Assembly: GCA_947624985.1 (NCBI GenBank)
Contig: CANQMO010000018.1
Location: 1 to 56,043 of the forward strand
Length of the DNA stretch: 56,043 nucleotides
Source: an uncultured Oscillospiraceae bacterium
Lineage (GTDB): Bacteria; Bacillota; Clostridia; Oscillospirales; Oscillospiraceae
Direction: 5' to 3'
Below, piece by piece: positions 31,304-39,084 of the stretch. The translations under genes and the position numbers were made by a program. The stretch's first letter is position 1. Each line of letters begins with the position of its first letter. The notes beneath the pieces were generated by a model. It saw only the letters and a list, made by a program, of their open reading frames with translations. It did not search any database and was not told the origin of the DNA.

Positions 31304-32230
31304 ATGAGAAGTCGGATCCTGGCAAAGCTGGCGGCGATCATCTGCGCGATCTGCCTTGCCATGGGCGTCATGAGCCAGACGGTGTTCGCCGGCGACGTGG
31401 CGCAGGAATCGGAGCAGTATCGGGCGGAGCAGCCGGAGGCCACGTTCGTGGTCCTGGGCGACGAGGCCGGCGTCAGCACGCCGCTGCCGGAGACAGACAA
31501 CCGCCGGACCCTGCCGCTGTATCTGAACGGGGCGCAGGTGGGCGCCTGTACTATGATGAACGGGGAGCCCTATGTGGGCGTGCAGGCGTTTTGCACCGCG
31601 CTGGGACTTCCGGCGCAGGTAGCGGACAACGGCGCCGCCGTGTCTCTGGCTGTGGACGGGGTCGTACTGCTGGCCCAGGTGGGACAGGCATACTTCACCT
31701 GCAACGACCGGTACCTGTATCTGGACAGCGGCGTGCAGACCATCGACGGCGCGGTGGCGCTGCCGGTGGAGAGCGTGGTCAAATGTCTGGGTATCACCGC
31801 CTACTGGGACCGGGTGGGCTGGACGCTGACCGTGAACGGCACGGTGGTGACGCCAATGCCCTCCGGCGAGAACTATTACAACGAGAGCGACGTCTATTGG
31901 CTCAGCCGGCTGATCTACGCCACGGTGGGCGGTCAGCCGCTGGAGACCCAGGTAGCGGTGGGGAGCATGTGCGTCAACCGTATGAACAACGACGCTTTCC
32001 CGGGCCAGAACAATATCTATGACGTCATCTTTGCCAAGAACCAGTTTGACGTGGTGGCCAACGGCATGATCTATGTGCAGGCGGACGAGACGTCCACGCT
32101 GGCGGCCAAGCTGGCGCTGGAGGGCTGCGACATCGTCAACGGCGCGGCTTACATGGCGGATGGCGACATGGGCGCCGGCTACGAGTGCGTGGCCGACATC
32201 GGCGGGCTTCGGTTTTACAAGGCCGCTTGA
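31304..32230 (+). CDS. secreted cell wall hydrolase (SleB-like) with copper-amine-oxidase-N-like domain
   Basis: A 308-residue exported protein: signal peptide (1-29, cleavage near VFAG), a stalk/copper amine oxidase N-terminal-like region (~65-185; LPLYLNGAQVG, YVGVQAFCTALGL, LPVESVVKCLGI) and a C-terminal Hydrolase_2/SleB domain (~195-308; DVYWLSRLIYATVGGQPLET, VAVGSMCVNRM, FAKNQFDVV). The SleB catalytic Glu, normally in YAEARGEP, is Thr here (YATVGGQP), so glycan cleavage is doubtful. GGAGG precedes the ATG. Terminator at 32281. Confidence 0.83.
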   Translation: MRSRILAKLAAIICAICLAMGVMSQTVFAGDVAQESEQYRAEQPEATFVVLGDEAGVSTPLPETDNRRTLPLYLNGAQVGACTMMNGEPYVGVQAFCTALGLPAQVADNGAAVSLAVDGVVLLAQVGQAYFTCNDRYLYLDSGVQTIDGAVALPVESVVKCLGITAYWDRVGWTLTVNGTVVTPMPSGENYYNESDVYWLSRLIYATVGGQPLETQVAVGSMCVNRMNNDAFPGQNNIYDVIFAKNQFDVVANGMIYVQADETSTLAAKLALEGCDIVNGAAYMADGDMGAGYECVADIGGLRFYKAA

Positions 32231-32280
32231 ATGGGTCCGCGGCCTGTGGTATACTGGCCGTAAGGCGTAAAAATGAAGAT

Positions 32281-32309
32281 GGGCGCGCCTTTGGGCGCGC
32301 CCCTTTTTT
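32281..32309 (+). terminator. rho-independent terminator before rsmG
   Basis: Stem GGGCGCGCC/GGCGCGCCC with a T-rich loop followed by CTTTTTTG. Confidence 0.88.
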
Positions 32310-32320
32310 GAGGGGACCGG

Positions 32321-33028
32321 ATGGATAAGATCATCAGAGAAGGACTGGCGGCGCTGGGCGTAGACGCCACGGACCGGCAGATAAAGACCCTGGCGGATTA
32401 CGGCGCGCGGCTGCTGCGGGCCAACGAGACCACCAATCTGACGGCCATCCGGGAGCCGGAGGCCGCGGCCCGGCTGCACTTTCTGGACAGCGCGGCCCTG
32501 TTGACCCTGGCGGACTTCTCCGGGGGGAAAAGGGTGGCGGATATCGGCTCCGGGGCGGGCTTTCCCGGGGTACCGCTGCGGGTGCTGCGGCCGGATATCC
32601 GGCTGACCTGCGTGGACAGCGTGGGCAAGAAGATGGATTTCGTGCGCCAGAGCTGCGCCACGCTGGGGCTGGAGGACGTGACGTGCCTGTGGGTCCGGGC
32701 GGAGGAGATGAGAGCGGAGCGGGAGAGCTTCGACATCGTGGTGAGCCGTTCGGTGGCGGAGCTGCACCTGCTGGCGGAGCTTTGCCTGCCGCTGGTGAAG
32801 GTGGGCGGGCTGTTTCTCGCCATGAAAAAGGACGACTGCGGCGAAGAGGCCGCCCGGGCGGACTTCGCCGTCCGCACTCTGGGCGGGCGCGCGCGGGAGA
32901 TACGCCGCTATACTGTCCCCGGCACGGATACGGTCCACGCGGTGGTGCTGGTGGAGAAGGTCAAGTCCACGCCGCCTCAGTATCCCCGCCGCTGGGCGCA
33001 GATAACAAAAAAGCCCCTGCTGGGGTGA
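32321..33028 (+). CDS. rsmG: 16S rRNA (guanine527-N7)-methyltransferase
   Basis: A 235-residue RsmG/GidB that makes m7G527 in 16S rRNA. SAM-binding motifs: LHFLDSAALL, VADIGSGAGFPGVPL (motif I), LTCVDSVGKKMDFV and VVSRSVAELHLLAEL. RBS GAGGGG lies just after the terminator T-run, so an upstream promoter or read-through is needed. In most bacteria rsmG sits near oriC with mnmG; that context is absent here. Confidence 0.94.
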   Translation: MDKIIREGLAALGVDATDRQIKTLADYGARLLRANETTNLTAIREPEAAARLHFLDSAALLTLADFSGGKRVADIGSGAGFPGVPLRVLRPDIRLTCVDSVGKKMDFVRQSCATLGLEDVTCLWVRAEEMRAERESFDIVVSRSVAELHLLAELCLPLVKVGGLFLAMKKDDCGEEAARADFAVRTLGGRAREIRRYTVPGTDTVHAVVLVEKVKSTPPQYPRRWAQITKKPLLG

Positions 33029-33038
33029 GGAGATACCC

Positions 33039-33809
33039 ATGACGAATCGGGATGTCTGGCGCGCGGCGCTGGAACAGTCGGCCATCGACTGCAACTGCCG
33101 GCCCGAAGACTTCTTGAAAACGGAAAACGTGATAACGTCCGCCAATGCCGACCCTCGGGCCCGGGTATATCTGCCCCGGCCGGTGGAGTGCGATCTTGTA
33201 AGCTACGGCTCCAACGTGGTGGCCCAGGTCAGCGACCGGGTCCGGGAGGCGGTGACGGCCTATGTGAACGCCTACCCGGCCAGCCACAGCTTCGAGACGC
33301 CCCACCTTTATGTGCTCAACGAGGCCCTGGCCCCCTTTAGGCTGAAAGCCTGTTACATGGCGGAGTATTTTCTGCCGGATGTGGACCGGCTCCGGGAGCT
33401 GCTCTGTCCGTATGAAATGCGGCTTCTGGGCCCGGCGGACTTCGCGGGGCTGTACCGGCCGGAGTGGTCCAACGCCCTGTGCGCACAGAGGAAGGAGCAC
33501 GACGCGCTGGCGGTAGGGGCTTACGACGGAGAGGTCCTGGTGGGTCTGGCGGGGGCGTCCGCCGACTGCGAGAGCATGTGGCAGATCGGCGTGGACGTGC
33601 TGCCGGCCTACCGGCGGCGGGGGATCGCCTCGGCCCTGACCAGCCGGCTGGCATTGGAAGTGTTCCGGCTGGGCAAGGCGCCCTTTTACTGCGCGGCCTG
33701 GTGCAACTTGAAAAGCGTGCGCAACGCTCTGAAATGCGGCTTCCGCCCGGCCTGGGTGGAGTTGACCGCCCGGAGCCTTGCCCATATAGATGAGTTGAAC
33801 AGAAGCTGA
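33039..33809 (+). CDS. GNAT family N-acetyltransferase
   Basis: A 256-residue protein. Residues ~130-250 form a GNAT fold with acetyl-CoA loop VDVLPAYRRRGIASALTSRLA and AAWCNLKSVRNALKCGF. Residues 1-120 are an additional N-terminal region common to a clostridial GNAT subgroup. The substrate is unknown. It follows rsmG by 10 bp and is probably co-transcribed. Confidence 0.85.
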   Translation: MTNRDVWRAALEQSAIDCNCRPEDFLKTENVITSANADPRARVYLPRPVECDLVSYGSNVVAQVSDRVREAVTAYVNAYPASHSFETPHLYVLNEALAPFRLKACYMAEYFLPDVDRLRELLCPYEMRLLGPADFAGLYRPEWSNALCAQRKEHDALAVGAYDGEVLVGLAGASADCESMWQIGVDVLPAYRRRGIASALTSRLALEVFRLGKAPFYCAAWCNLKSVRNALKCGFRPAWVELTARSLAHIDELNRS

Positions 33810-33850
33810 GAGCCTGGACCGCGCGGCGGATCGAATTTATGGAGGCAGAT

Positions 33851-34483
33851 ATGGCGTTTGATTTCAAGAAAGAATACAAAGAGTTCTATATGCCCAAAAA
33901 TAAGCCCGAGATCATAGATGTTCCAAAGGCAAACTACATCGCCGTGAGAGGCGAAGGGGACCCCAACGAGGAGGGCGGCGCGTATCAGCGGGCGATCGGC
34001 GTTTTATATGCGGTGGCCTATACTTTGAAGATGAGTTATAAGACGGAGCATAAGATCGAGGGCTTTTATGAGTATGTGGTGCCGCCGCTGGAGGGATTTT
34101 GGCGGCAGGATGGCATGGACGGCGTAGATCATGCCGACAAGTCCGCCTTCCACTGGATATCTGTTATCAGGCTGCCGGAGTTCATCTCAAAAGAGGACTT
34201 TGCCTGGGCGGTCGAGACGGCGACGAGAAAGAAAAAACTGGATTGCTCGTCCGCGGAGTTTTTGACCGTCGAGGAGGGCCTGTGCGTGCAGATCATGCAC
34301 CTGGGCTCTTTTGACGGCGAGCCGGCTACCATCGCCCTGATGGACGCGTATTTGGAGCAAAACGGGTACGCGAATGATATGAACGAACACCGGCTGCACC
34401 ATGAGATCTACATGTCCGACGCGCGAAAAGTCGCCCCGGAGAAGTGGAGGACGGTCATCCGTCATCCGATCAGGAAGGTGTGA
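33851..34483 (+). CDS. GyrI-like domain-containing protein
   Basis: A 210-residue protein of the GyrI-like small-molecule-binding superfamily (SOUL/effector-binding fold): PEIIDVPKANYIAVRGEGDPNE, YKTEHKIEGFYEYVVPPLEGFW, HWISVIRLPEF and HHEIYMSDARKVAPEKWRTVIRHPI. No DNA-binding domain is attached. GGAGG precedes ATG 33851. Its codon use (TTT, AAA, ATA) is visibly more AT-rich than that of flanking genes, hinting at separate acquisition. Confidence 0.85.
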   Translation: MAFDFKKEYKEFYMPKNKPEIIDVPKANYIAVRGEGDPNEEGGAYQRAIGVLYAVAYTLKMSYKTEHKIEGFYEYVVPPLEGFWRQDGMDGVDHADKSAFHWISVIRLPEFISKEDFAWAVETATRKKKLDCSSAEFLTVEEGLCVQIMHLGSFDGEPATIALMDAYLEQNGYANDMNEHRLHHEIYMSDARKVAPEKWRTVIRHPIRKV

Positions 34484-34528
34484 CAAGTCCGACGCGCCCC
34501 AGGACGGAGATATTGAAGGCAAACGGGG

Positions 34529-35008
34529 GTGGGGAGCTTGAAAAAGTACATTTTGCCGCCGGTCGTGCTGGCGCTGCTGGTGCTGCTGACCGCCTGCGGG
34601 ACGGTCCGGCAGGAGACCGGAACAGACCGGGAGCGGATCACACAGGAGGGATCTGAGAACATGAAGATGACGATCGCCGATACGCCCGTCGCCGTGGCGT
34701 GGGAGGACAACGGGTCCGTGGAGGCGCTGAAAGCGCTGTGCGCGGACGGGCCGCTGGAGATAGCGCTGCACATGTACGGCGGCTTTGAGCAGGTGGGCGA
34801 TATCGGCTCCAGCCTGCCGCGGGACGATAAGCAGACCACCACCCAGGCGGGGGACATCGTGCTCTACGCCGGCGACCAGATCGTGGTGTTCTACGGCTCC
34901 AATTCCTGGGCCTACACCCGCCTGGGCCATATCACCGACCAGACCGCCGACGGGCTGCGTCAGCTTCTGGGCAATGGCGACGTGACGGTCACGCTCACGA
35001 TGGGATAG
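34529..35008 (+). CDS. cyclophilin-like fold lipoprotein
   Basis: A 159-residue (or 156 from TTG 34538) lipoprotein. A signal peptide ends with lipobox LLTACG. The mature part is a cyclophilin-like domain (DUF4430/Cpn-like family seen in Clostridia): MTIADTPVAVAWEDNGSVEAL, YGGFEQVGDIGSSLPRDD, GDIVLYAGDQIVVFYGSNSW and YTRLGHI. The extracellular role is unknown. The start choice is uncertain because no clean RBS spacing is seen. Confidence 0.8.
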   Translation: MGSLKKYILPPVVLALLVLLTACGTVRQETGTDRERITQEGSENMKMTIADTPVAVAWEDNGSVEALKALCADGPLEIALHMYGGFEQVGDIGSSLPRDDKQTTTQAGDIVLYAGDQIVVFYGSNSWAYTRLGHITDQTADGLRQLLGNGDVTVTLTMG

Positions 35009-35041
35009 CGGCTGACGGTGTTTATATAAAGGAGCGGGCGT

Positions 35042-35209
35042 ATGAATAAGAGCTTTTTCCTATTGGGCGGAACAGGCGCGGCGCTATTGTTGGGAAGTTT
35101 CCTGGTAGAAGAGCTTCCCAGAGATATCATGCGTTTGCTGGGGTTTATACTCCTTCTCGCCTATTGTGTATTTAAGATCATGCGAAGCGGCAGGGATAAG
35201 AGATCGTAA
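35042..35209 (+). CDS. small two-helix membrane protein (55 aa)
   Basis: A short reading frame with a good RBS (AAAGGAG, about eight bases upstream of ATG 35042) encoding a 55-residue hydrophobic protein. Two probable transmembrane segments (about residues 5-21 and 32-45) flank EELPRDIM, and a basic tail RSGRDKRS ends it. It is not assignable to a family by eye. It follows the lipoprotein by 33 bp. Confidence 0.6.
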   Translation: MNKSFFLLGGTGAALLLGSFLVEELPRDIMRLLGFILLLAYCVFKIMRSGRDKRS

Positions 35210-35315
35210 AAGCAGCTTCGGCCTGCTCCGTCCGCCTGAGCCGTCGCCCATGCTGGCCCGGTCCCTGGATGCGGTCCGGGCCGTGGTGCGGGAAAACGGC
35301 CGCCATCGAGAAGGA

Positions 35316-35375
35316 GAGCTTTGACCGATAGAGGGACCTCGCCTGCGAGGTCTCGATATCATCAAAGCTCATTTT
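35316..35375. other. nested hairpin, possible terminator
   Basis: An outer stem GAGCTTTGA/TCAAAGCTC encloses an inner perfect stem GACCTCGC/GCGAGGTC (35335-35352), followed by ATTTTG. The preceding 35211-35325 can be read as a short Arg/Pro-rich frame ending in TGA, possibly a gene remnant; I cannot identify it. Confidence 0.45.
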
Positions 35376-35407
35376 GCCCTTTCGGGGCCGGGTCTACGCT
35401 CCGTCGG

Positions 35408-35436
35408 TTGCGCGCGCGGCGTTCGCGCGGTATGAT
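35408..35436 (+). promoter_or_regulatory. candidate promoter of the XRE-family gene
   Basis: TTGCGC (35408-35413), 17 bp, TATGAT (35431-35436); the spacer is a GC/CG-alternating inverted repeat (CGCGCG...CGCGCG). Confidence 0.45.
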
Positions 35437-35458
35437 TATGGCGGCGAGGTGAGGATAT

Positions 35459-36226
35459 ATGGCGCAGGTGGACCGGGAGCGGTTCGGGCCCTTCGTGGCC
35501 GAGCTGCGAAAGGAAAAGGGGATGACCCAAAAGGAGCTGGCCCAGCGCATTAACGTGTCGGACAAGGCCGTTTCCAAGTGGGAGCGCTGCGCGGGGCTGC
35601 CGGACATATCGCTGCTGCTGCCGCTGGCGGAGGCGCTGGGCGTGACGGTGACGGAACTGCTGGAGAGCCGGCGGCTGGAGCGGTCGGAGCCGGTGAGCGC
35701 GGACCGGGCGGAGGAGCTGGTGAAGAAAGTCCTGTCCCTGTCCGGCGAGGGAACGCCCCGGGGCGGCCCGGACAGAAAAAAGTGGGGCGTGCGGTACGCG
35801 CTGTGTCTGCTGGCCGCACTGGCGGAGGAAGCGGCGCTTATATACGGGATATACCATGACGCCGCCCATTGGGACGTATACTACCCGGCGGCGCTGCTGA
35901 CGGGGCTCAGCGCCGGGTTTGGCCTGTACTTCTGCCTGTTTGCAAAGACCCGGCTGCCCTGGTATCACGATGTGGGGAATATCGGGATGTATTGCGACGG
36001 GCCGCTGCGCGTGAATATGCCGGGGGTGCGGTTCACCAATCGGAACTGGCCGCACATCCTGCATTGGCTGCGGATCTGGTGTCTGACGGCGATGGCGCTG
36101 AGCGGGGCGGTATGCTTTTTGGCAAAAGGACTGTTCGGCCCGGGGCCCCTGGCCGCCTGGCTGCCGATGACGTCCCTGGCGGGACTTTTCGCGGCGGTAT
36201 ACGTGCCGGGCAAACGATATGAATAA
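35459..36226 (+). CDS. XRE-family helix-turn-helix protein with membrane domain
   Basis: A 255-residue protein. Residues ~8-62 are an HTH_3 domain (FVAELRKEKGMTQKELAQRI, VSDKAVSKWERCAGLPDISL). A short linker follows, then four hydrophobic segments (~110-250). This membrane-tethered XRE architecture is common in Firmicutes; the C-terminal part probably senses an envelope signal (inference). The stop codon is immediately followed by the left terminator of repeat R2 copy 1. Confidence 0.85.
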   Translation: MAQVDRERFGPFVAELRKEKGMTQKELAQRINVSDKAVSKWERCAGLPDISLLLPLAEALGVTVTELLESRRLERSEPVSADRAEELVKKVLSLSGEGTPRGGPDRKKWGVRYALCLLAALAEEAALIYGIYHDAAHWDVYYPAALLTGLSAGFGLYFCLFAKTRLPWYHDVGNIGMYCDGPLRVNMPGVRFTNRNWPHILHWLRIWCLTAMALSGAVCFLAKGLFGPGPLAAWLPMTSLAGLFAAVYVPGKRYE

Positions 36227-36474
36227 GAACGCCGCCGTGCGAAGGCACGGCGGCGTTCTCAGACTGTCAAAGAATGGTTGAGTGGGAGCGAAGCCCGGTC
36301 AGGGCGAGCCGCGCGGCATTCCCGCGCGTGAAGTCAAAAGCCGTTGGACGACAGGCTTTTGACTTCCTGCCGGCGGGATTCACTCCCGCCGAGCAGATTC
36401 AATCAGAGCGGTCAAAAACTTGTTTTTTGACAAGCTCAGAGCGCCGCCGTGCGAAGGCACGGCGGCGTTCTTCC
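36227..36474 (+). repeat. R2 element, copy 1, flanked by duplicated terminator hairpins
   Basis: Left hairpin 36227-36258 (GAACGCCGCCGTGC, GAAG loop) and right hairpin 36442-36468 have the same sequence; only the right one keeps its T-rich tail. Between them lies a 182-bp core (36260-36441) starting CAGACTGTCAAAGAA and ending GACAAGCTC. Core stems: GCGCGG/CCGCGC (36311-36327), AAGTCAAAAGCC/GGCTTTTGACTT (36331-36365), CGGCGGGA/TCCCGCCG and GTCAAAAA/TTTTTGAC. No ORF of note. Confidence 0.88.
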
Positions 36475-36483
36475 ATTTTGCCG

Positions 36484-37602
36484 TTATTGCTCGCCGAACA
36501 TCTCGGCACACTTGGCCAGGTGTTCCGTGACGGGCAGGTGCTGGGGGCAGGCCTTCTCACACTGCTTGCAGCCAATGCAGTCGGCGGCGGTGTGTCCCGC
36601 CGAGACGGCGGCGGCGTAATCGGCCCGGGCCTGGGCCGTCTGGCCGTTTCCAAGCTGTTTATTGGCGGCGGCGAAGATGTCCGGGATGGGGATCTGCTTC
36701 GGGCACCCCTCCGTACAGTAGTGACAGGCGGTGCAGGCTATGGCGGCGGAGTTGCCCAGTATCTTCTGGGCCTGGCGGATGATGGCCTGTTCCTCGTCGT
36801 TCAGGGGCTGGAAATCCTTCATGAACGACAGGTTGTCGTCCATCTGGGCGGTATTGCTCATGCCGGACAGCACCGTGATGATACCATCCAGACTTGCCAC
36901 GAACCGGATGGCCCAGCTGGCGCAGGAGGCGTCCGGGGCATAGTCGTGGAAGAGCGTTTTCACTTCCTCGGGCGGGTCGGCCAGCCGTCCGCCCTTCACC
37001 GGTTCCATGACCACGATACCCTTATCATGGGCCCGGGCCGTCTCATAATTGGCCCGGCTGGCGACAGAGGGGTTTTCCCAGTCGGCGTAGTTGATCTGTA
37101 GCTGGACGAAGTCTACCTCCGGGTGCTCGGTGAGCAGCCTGTCCAGCAGGGCGGGACCGCCGTGGAAGGAAAATCCCAGGTGCCGGATGGTCCCCCGGGC
37201 CTTCTGCTCGGCGGCGAAGTCCCAGAGACGGAACCGGTCGTATTTGTCGACGTTGTTCTCCTGTAGCGCGTGGAGCAGGTAGTAGTCGAAGTACCCGGCC
37301 CCGGTCCGCTGCAAGCTGGTGGCAAACTGCTTTTTCGCCGCCTTTTCCGTGACGGCTACCATGGCGTTGAGCTTGGAGGCCAGGGTGTAGCTGCCCCGGG
37401 GATGCCGGTCCACCAGGGCCTTTTTCGCCGCCGCCTCGGAGCCCAGGTACACAAAGGCGGTGTCGAAGTAGGTGAAGCCCCCGTCCAGAAACCGGTCCAC
37501 CATCTGCTTCGTCTGTTCCACGTCGATGTGCACGCCCTTTTTGGGCAGGCGCATCAGGCCGAAACCCAGCTTCGGCGTGTCCTTGCCGAAATAGTCGGAC
37601 AT
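36484..37602 (-). CDS. aldo/keto reductase with C-terminal 4Fe-4S ferredoxin domain
   Basis: A 372-residue protein: residues 1-265 are an aldo/keto reductase TIM barrel (LGFGLMRLP, FDTAFVYLGSE, ASKLNAM, YYLLHAL, LGFSFHGG) and residues ~280-372 carry two Cys clusters, CTACHYCTEGCP and CIGCKQCEKACP, for iron-sulfur clusters. Such fusions are common in anaerobes; the substrate is unknown and electron transfer may come via ferredoxin. RBS AAGGAGGG. It lies 27 bp downstream of the MATE gene on the same strand. Confidence 0.9.
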   Translation of the reverse strand: MSDYFGKDTPKLGFGLMRLPKKGVHIDVEQTKQMVDRFLDGGFTYFDTAFVYLGSEAAAKKALVDRHPRGSYTLASKLNAMVAVTEKAAKKQFATSLQRTGAGYFDYYLLHALQENNVDKYDRFRLWDFAAEQKARGTIRHLGFSFHGGPALLDRLLTEHPEVDFVQLQINYADWENPSVASRANYETARAHDKGIVVMEPVKGGRLADPPEEVKTLFHDYAPDASCASWAIRFVASLDGIITVLSGMSNTAQMDDNLSFMKDFQPLNDEEQAIIRQAQKILGNSAAIACTACHYCTEGCPKQIPIPDIFAAANKQLGNGQTAQARADYAAAVSAGHTAADCIGCKQCEKACPQHLPVTEHLAKCAEMFGEQ

Positions 37603-37629
37603 ATCGAGCCCTCCTTTTCATCCTTATTT

Positions 37630-38958
37630 CTATCGCAAAACTTCAAACTGCTCCCATTTATGGCCCCGGTAGCGGCGCTGGAACAGGGCGCCCCGGAACA
37701 GCCAGTCCGTACACCAGCCGATCCACACGCCCCACAGCCCCACCGGGGTGTACCGGCACAGGTACCAGGAAAGCCCCACCCGGAAGAGCCACATGGTGGC
37801 CGAGCCCACCCACATGGTGTAGGCCACGTCCCCGGCGGCCCGCAGGCCATTGGGCAGGGTAAAGGCCGAGGGCCACAGGGCGATACGGCACACACAGATG
37901 AACCAGGTGATCCGGGCCACCAGGTCCCGCCCCTCCGGGCTCAGGGCCGTGAGCCGGGTGATGAGCGGGGAGGTGAGGGCCAGGGCGAGGCCCACCACCG
38001 TCACCACTACGGTGGATATTTTTGTGAACAGGCTCATGTACCGCCGCGCCTCGTCCGGCCGGCCCCGGCCCATGCACTGGCCCGCCACGGTCACCAGGCC
38101 AATGCCGATGGCCTGACCGGGCATGCCGCAGAAGGAGTCCAGTATGGCGATGATGGACTGGGCGGCGATGGCGGTGGTGCCCAGCACGGAGACCGTGGAC
38201 TGGACCACCAGCTTGCCAAACTGGAACATGCCGTTCTCCACGGCGGAGGGGATACCCACCCGGGTGATCCGCCGGAGCATGGGCGCGTCGGGCAGGAAGG
38301 AGCGGGGCTCGCCCAGGGAGATGACCTGGCCGGGCCGTGCCTGGAACCAGAGCATGACCGCCGCGCTGACGATACGGCTGGCCAGGGTGGCCAGGGCCGC
38401 GCCCAGCACCCCCATGCCGCAGCCGAAGATCAAAATGGCGTTGCCCACCACGTTCAGCGCGTCGGCCGCCGCGGCTACGATCATAGGCCGGCGGGAGTCG
38501 CCCGTGGCCCGGAACAGGGCCGCGCTGGCGGTGTACAGGGCCAGGAAGGGATAGCTCAGGGCCGTCACCAGAAGATACACCGTGGCCGCGTCCATGACCG
38601 CCGCCTCCACGGAGCCGAAGATGAGCCGCAAGACCGGTTTGCGCAGGGAAGCGAGGATGGCGCAGGAGACCGTCGCCAGAGCCAGGGATACGCTCAGCAC
38701 CTGCATGGCGGCCTTATTGGCGTTTTTGGGGTCCTCGTTGCCGATATACTGGGAGCAGACGATGGTGCCGCCGGCGGCCAGCGCGCTGAAAAAGTAGACC
38801 ACCAGCATATTCAGCGAGTCCACCAGCGCCACACCGGACACGGCGGCCTCCCCCACATTGGAGACCATGAACGTGTCCGCCACGCCCATGAGCCCGGTGA
38901 GGACCTGCTCCACGATAAGAGGCCACAGCAACGCCTTTATCTCTTTTTTCGTGAACAC
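37630..38958 (-). CDS. MATE family efflux transporter
   Basis: A 442-residue, twelve-helix multidrug/toxin extrusion protein with an internal two-fold repeat. Early segment LLWPLIVEQVLTGLMGVADTFMVSNVGEAAVSGVALV and LFRATGDSRRPM are typical of MATE proteins. GTG 38958 is seven bases after GGAGG and was preferred to an upstream in-frame start. Na+- or H+-coupled export is inferred; substrate unknown. Confidence 0.9.
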   Translation of the reverse strand: MFTKKEIKALLWPLIVEQVLTGLMGVADTFMVSNVGEAAVSGVALVDSLNMLVVYFFSALAAGGTIVCSQYIGNEDPKNANKAAMQVLSVSLALATVSCAILASLRKPVLRLIFGSVEAAVMDAATVYLLVTALSYPFLALYTASAALFRATGDSRRPMIVAAAADALNVVGNAILIFGCGMGVLGAALATLASRIVSAAVMLWFQARPGQVISLGEPRSFLPDAPMLRRITRVGIPSAVENGMFQFGKLVVQSTVSVLGTTAIAAQSIIAILDSFCGMPGQAIGIGLVTVAGQCMGRGRPDEARRYMSLFTKISTVVVTVVGLALALTSPLITRLTALSPEGRDLVARITWFICVCRIALWPSAFTLPNGLRAAGDVAYTMWVGSATMWLFRVGLSWYLCRYTPVGLWGVWIGWCTDWLFRGALFQRRYRGHKWEQFEVLR

Positions 38959-39069
38959 GCCGCCGCCTCCCTTCGCACCGCTATTATAGGAGCCGAAAAC
39001 ATTGATTGCAATTGATAAACCATACAAAAATACGCCCGGCCAAGAGGGGTTCCTTCCCGGCGTGTTTTA

Positions 39070-39078
39070 TGGTATACT
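39070..39078 (+). promoter_or_regulatory. extended -10 promoter of pcrA
   Basis: TGGTATACT (TGn-TATACT) ends six bases before the pcrA ATG at 39085, and no good -35 or Shine-Dalgarno sequence is present, so the transcript probably starts at or next to the ATG. Confidence 0.5.
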
Positions 39079-39084
39079 GTACCT

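Noticed and set aside
36274-37101. Plus-strand frame of 275 codons through R2 and opposite the aldo/keto reductase
   Set aside because: It crosses the repeat and the antisense of a well-supported gene; no domain or RBS.
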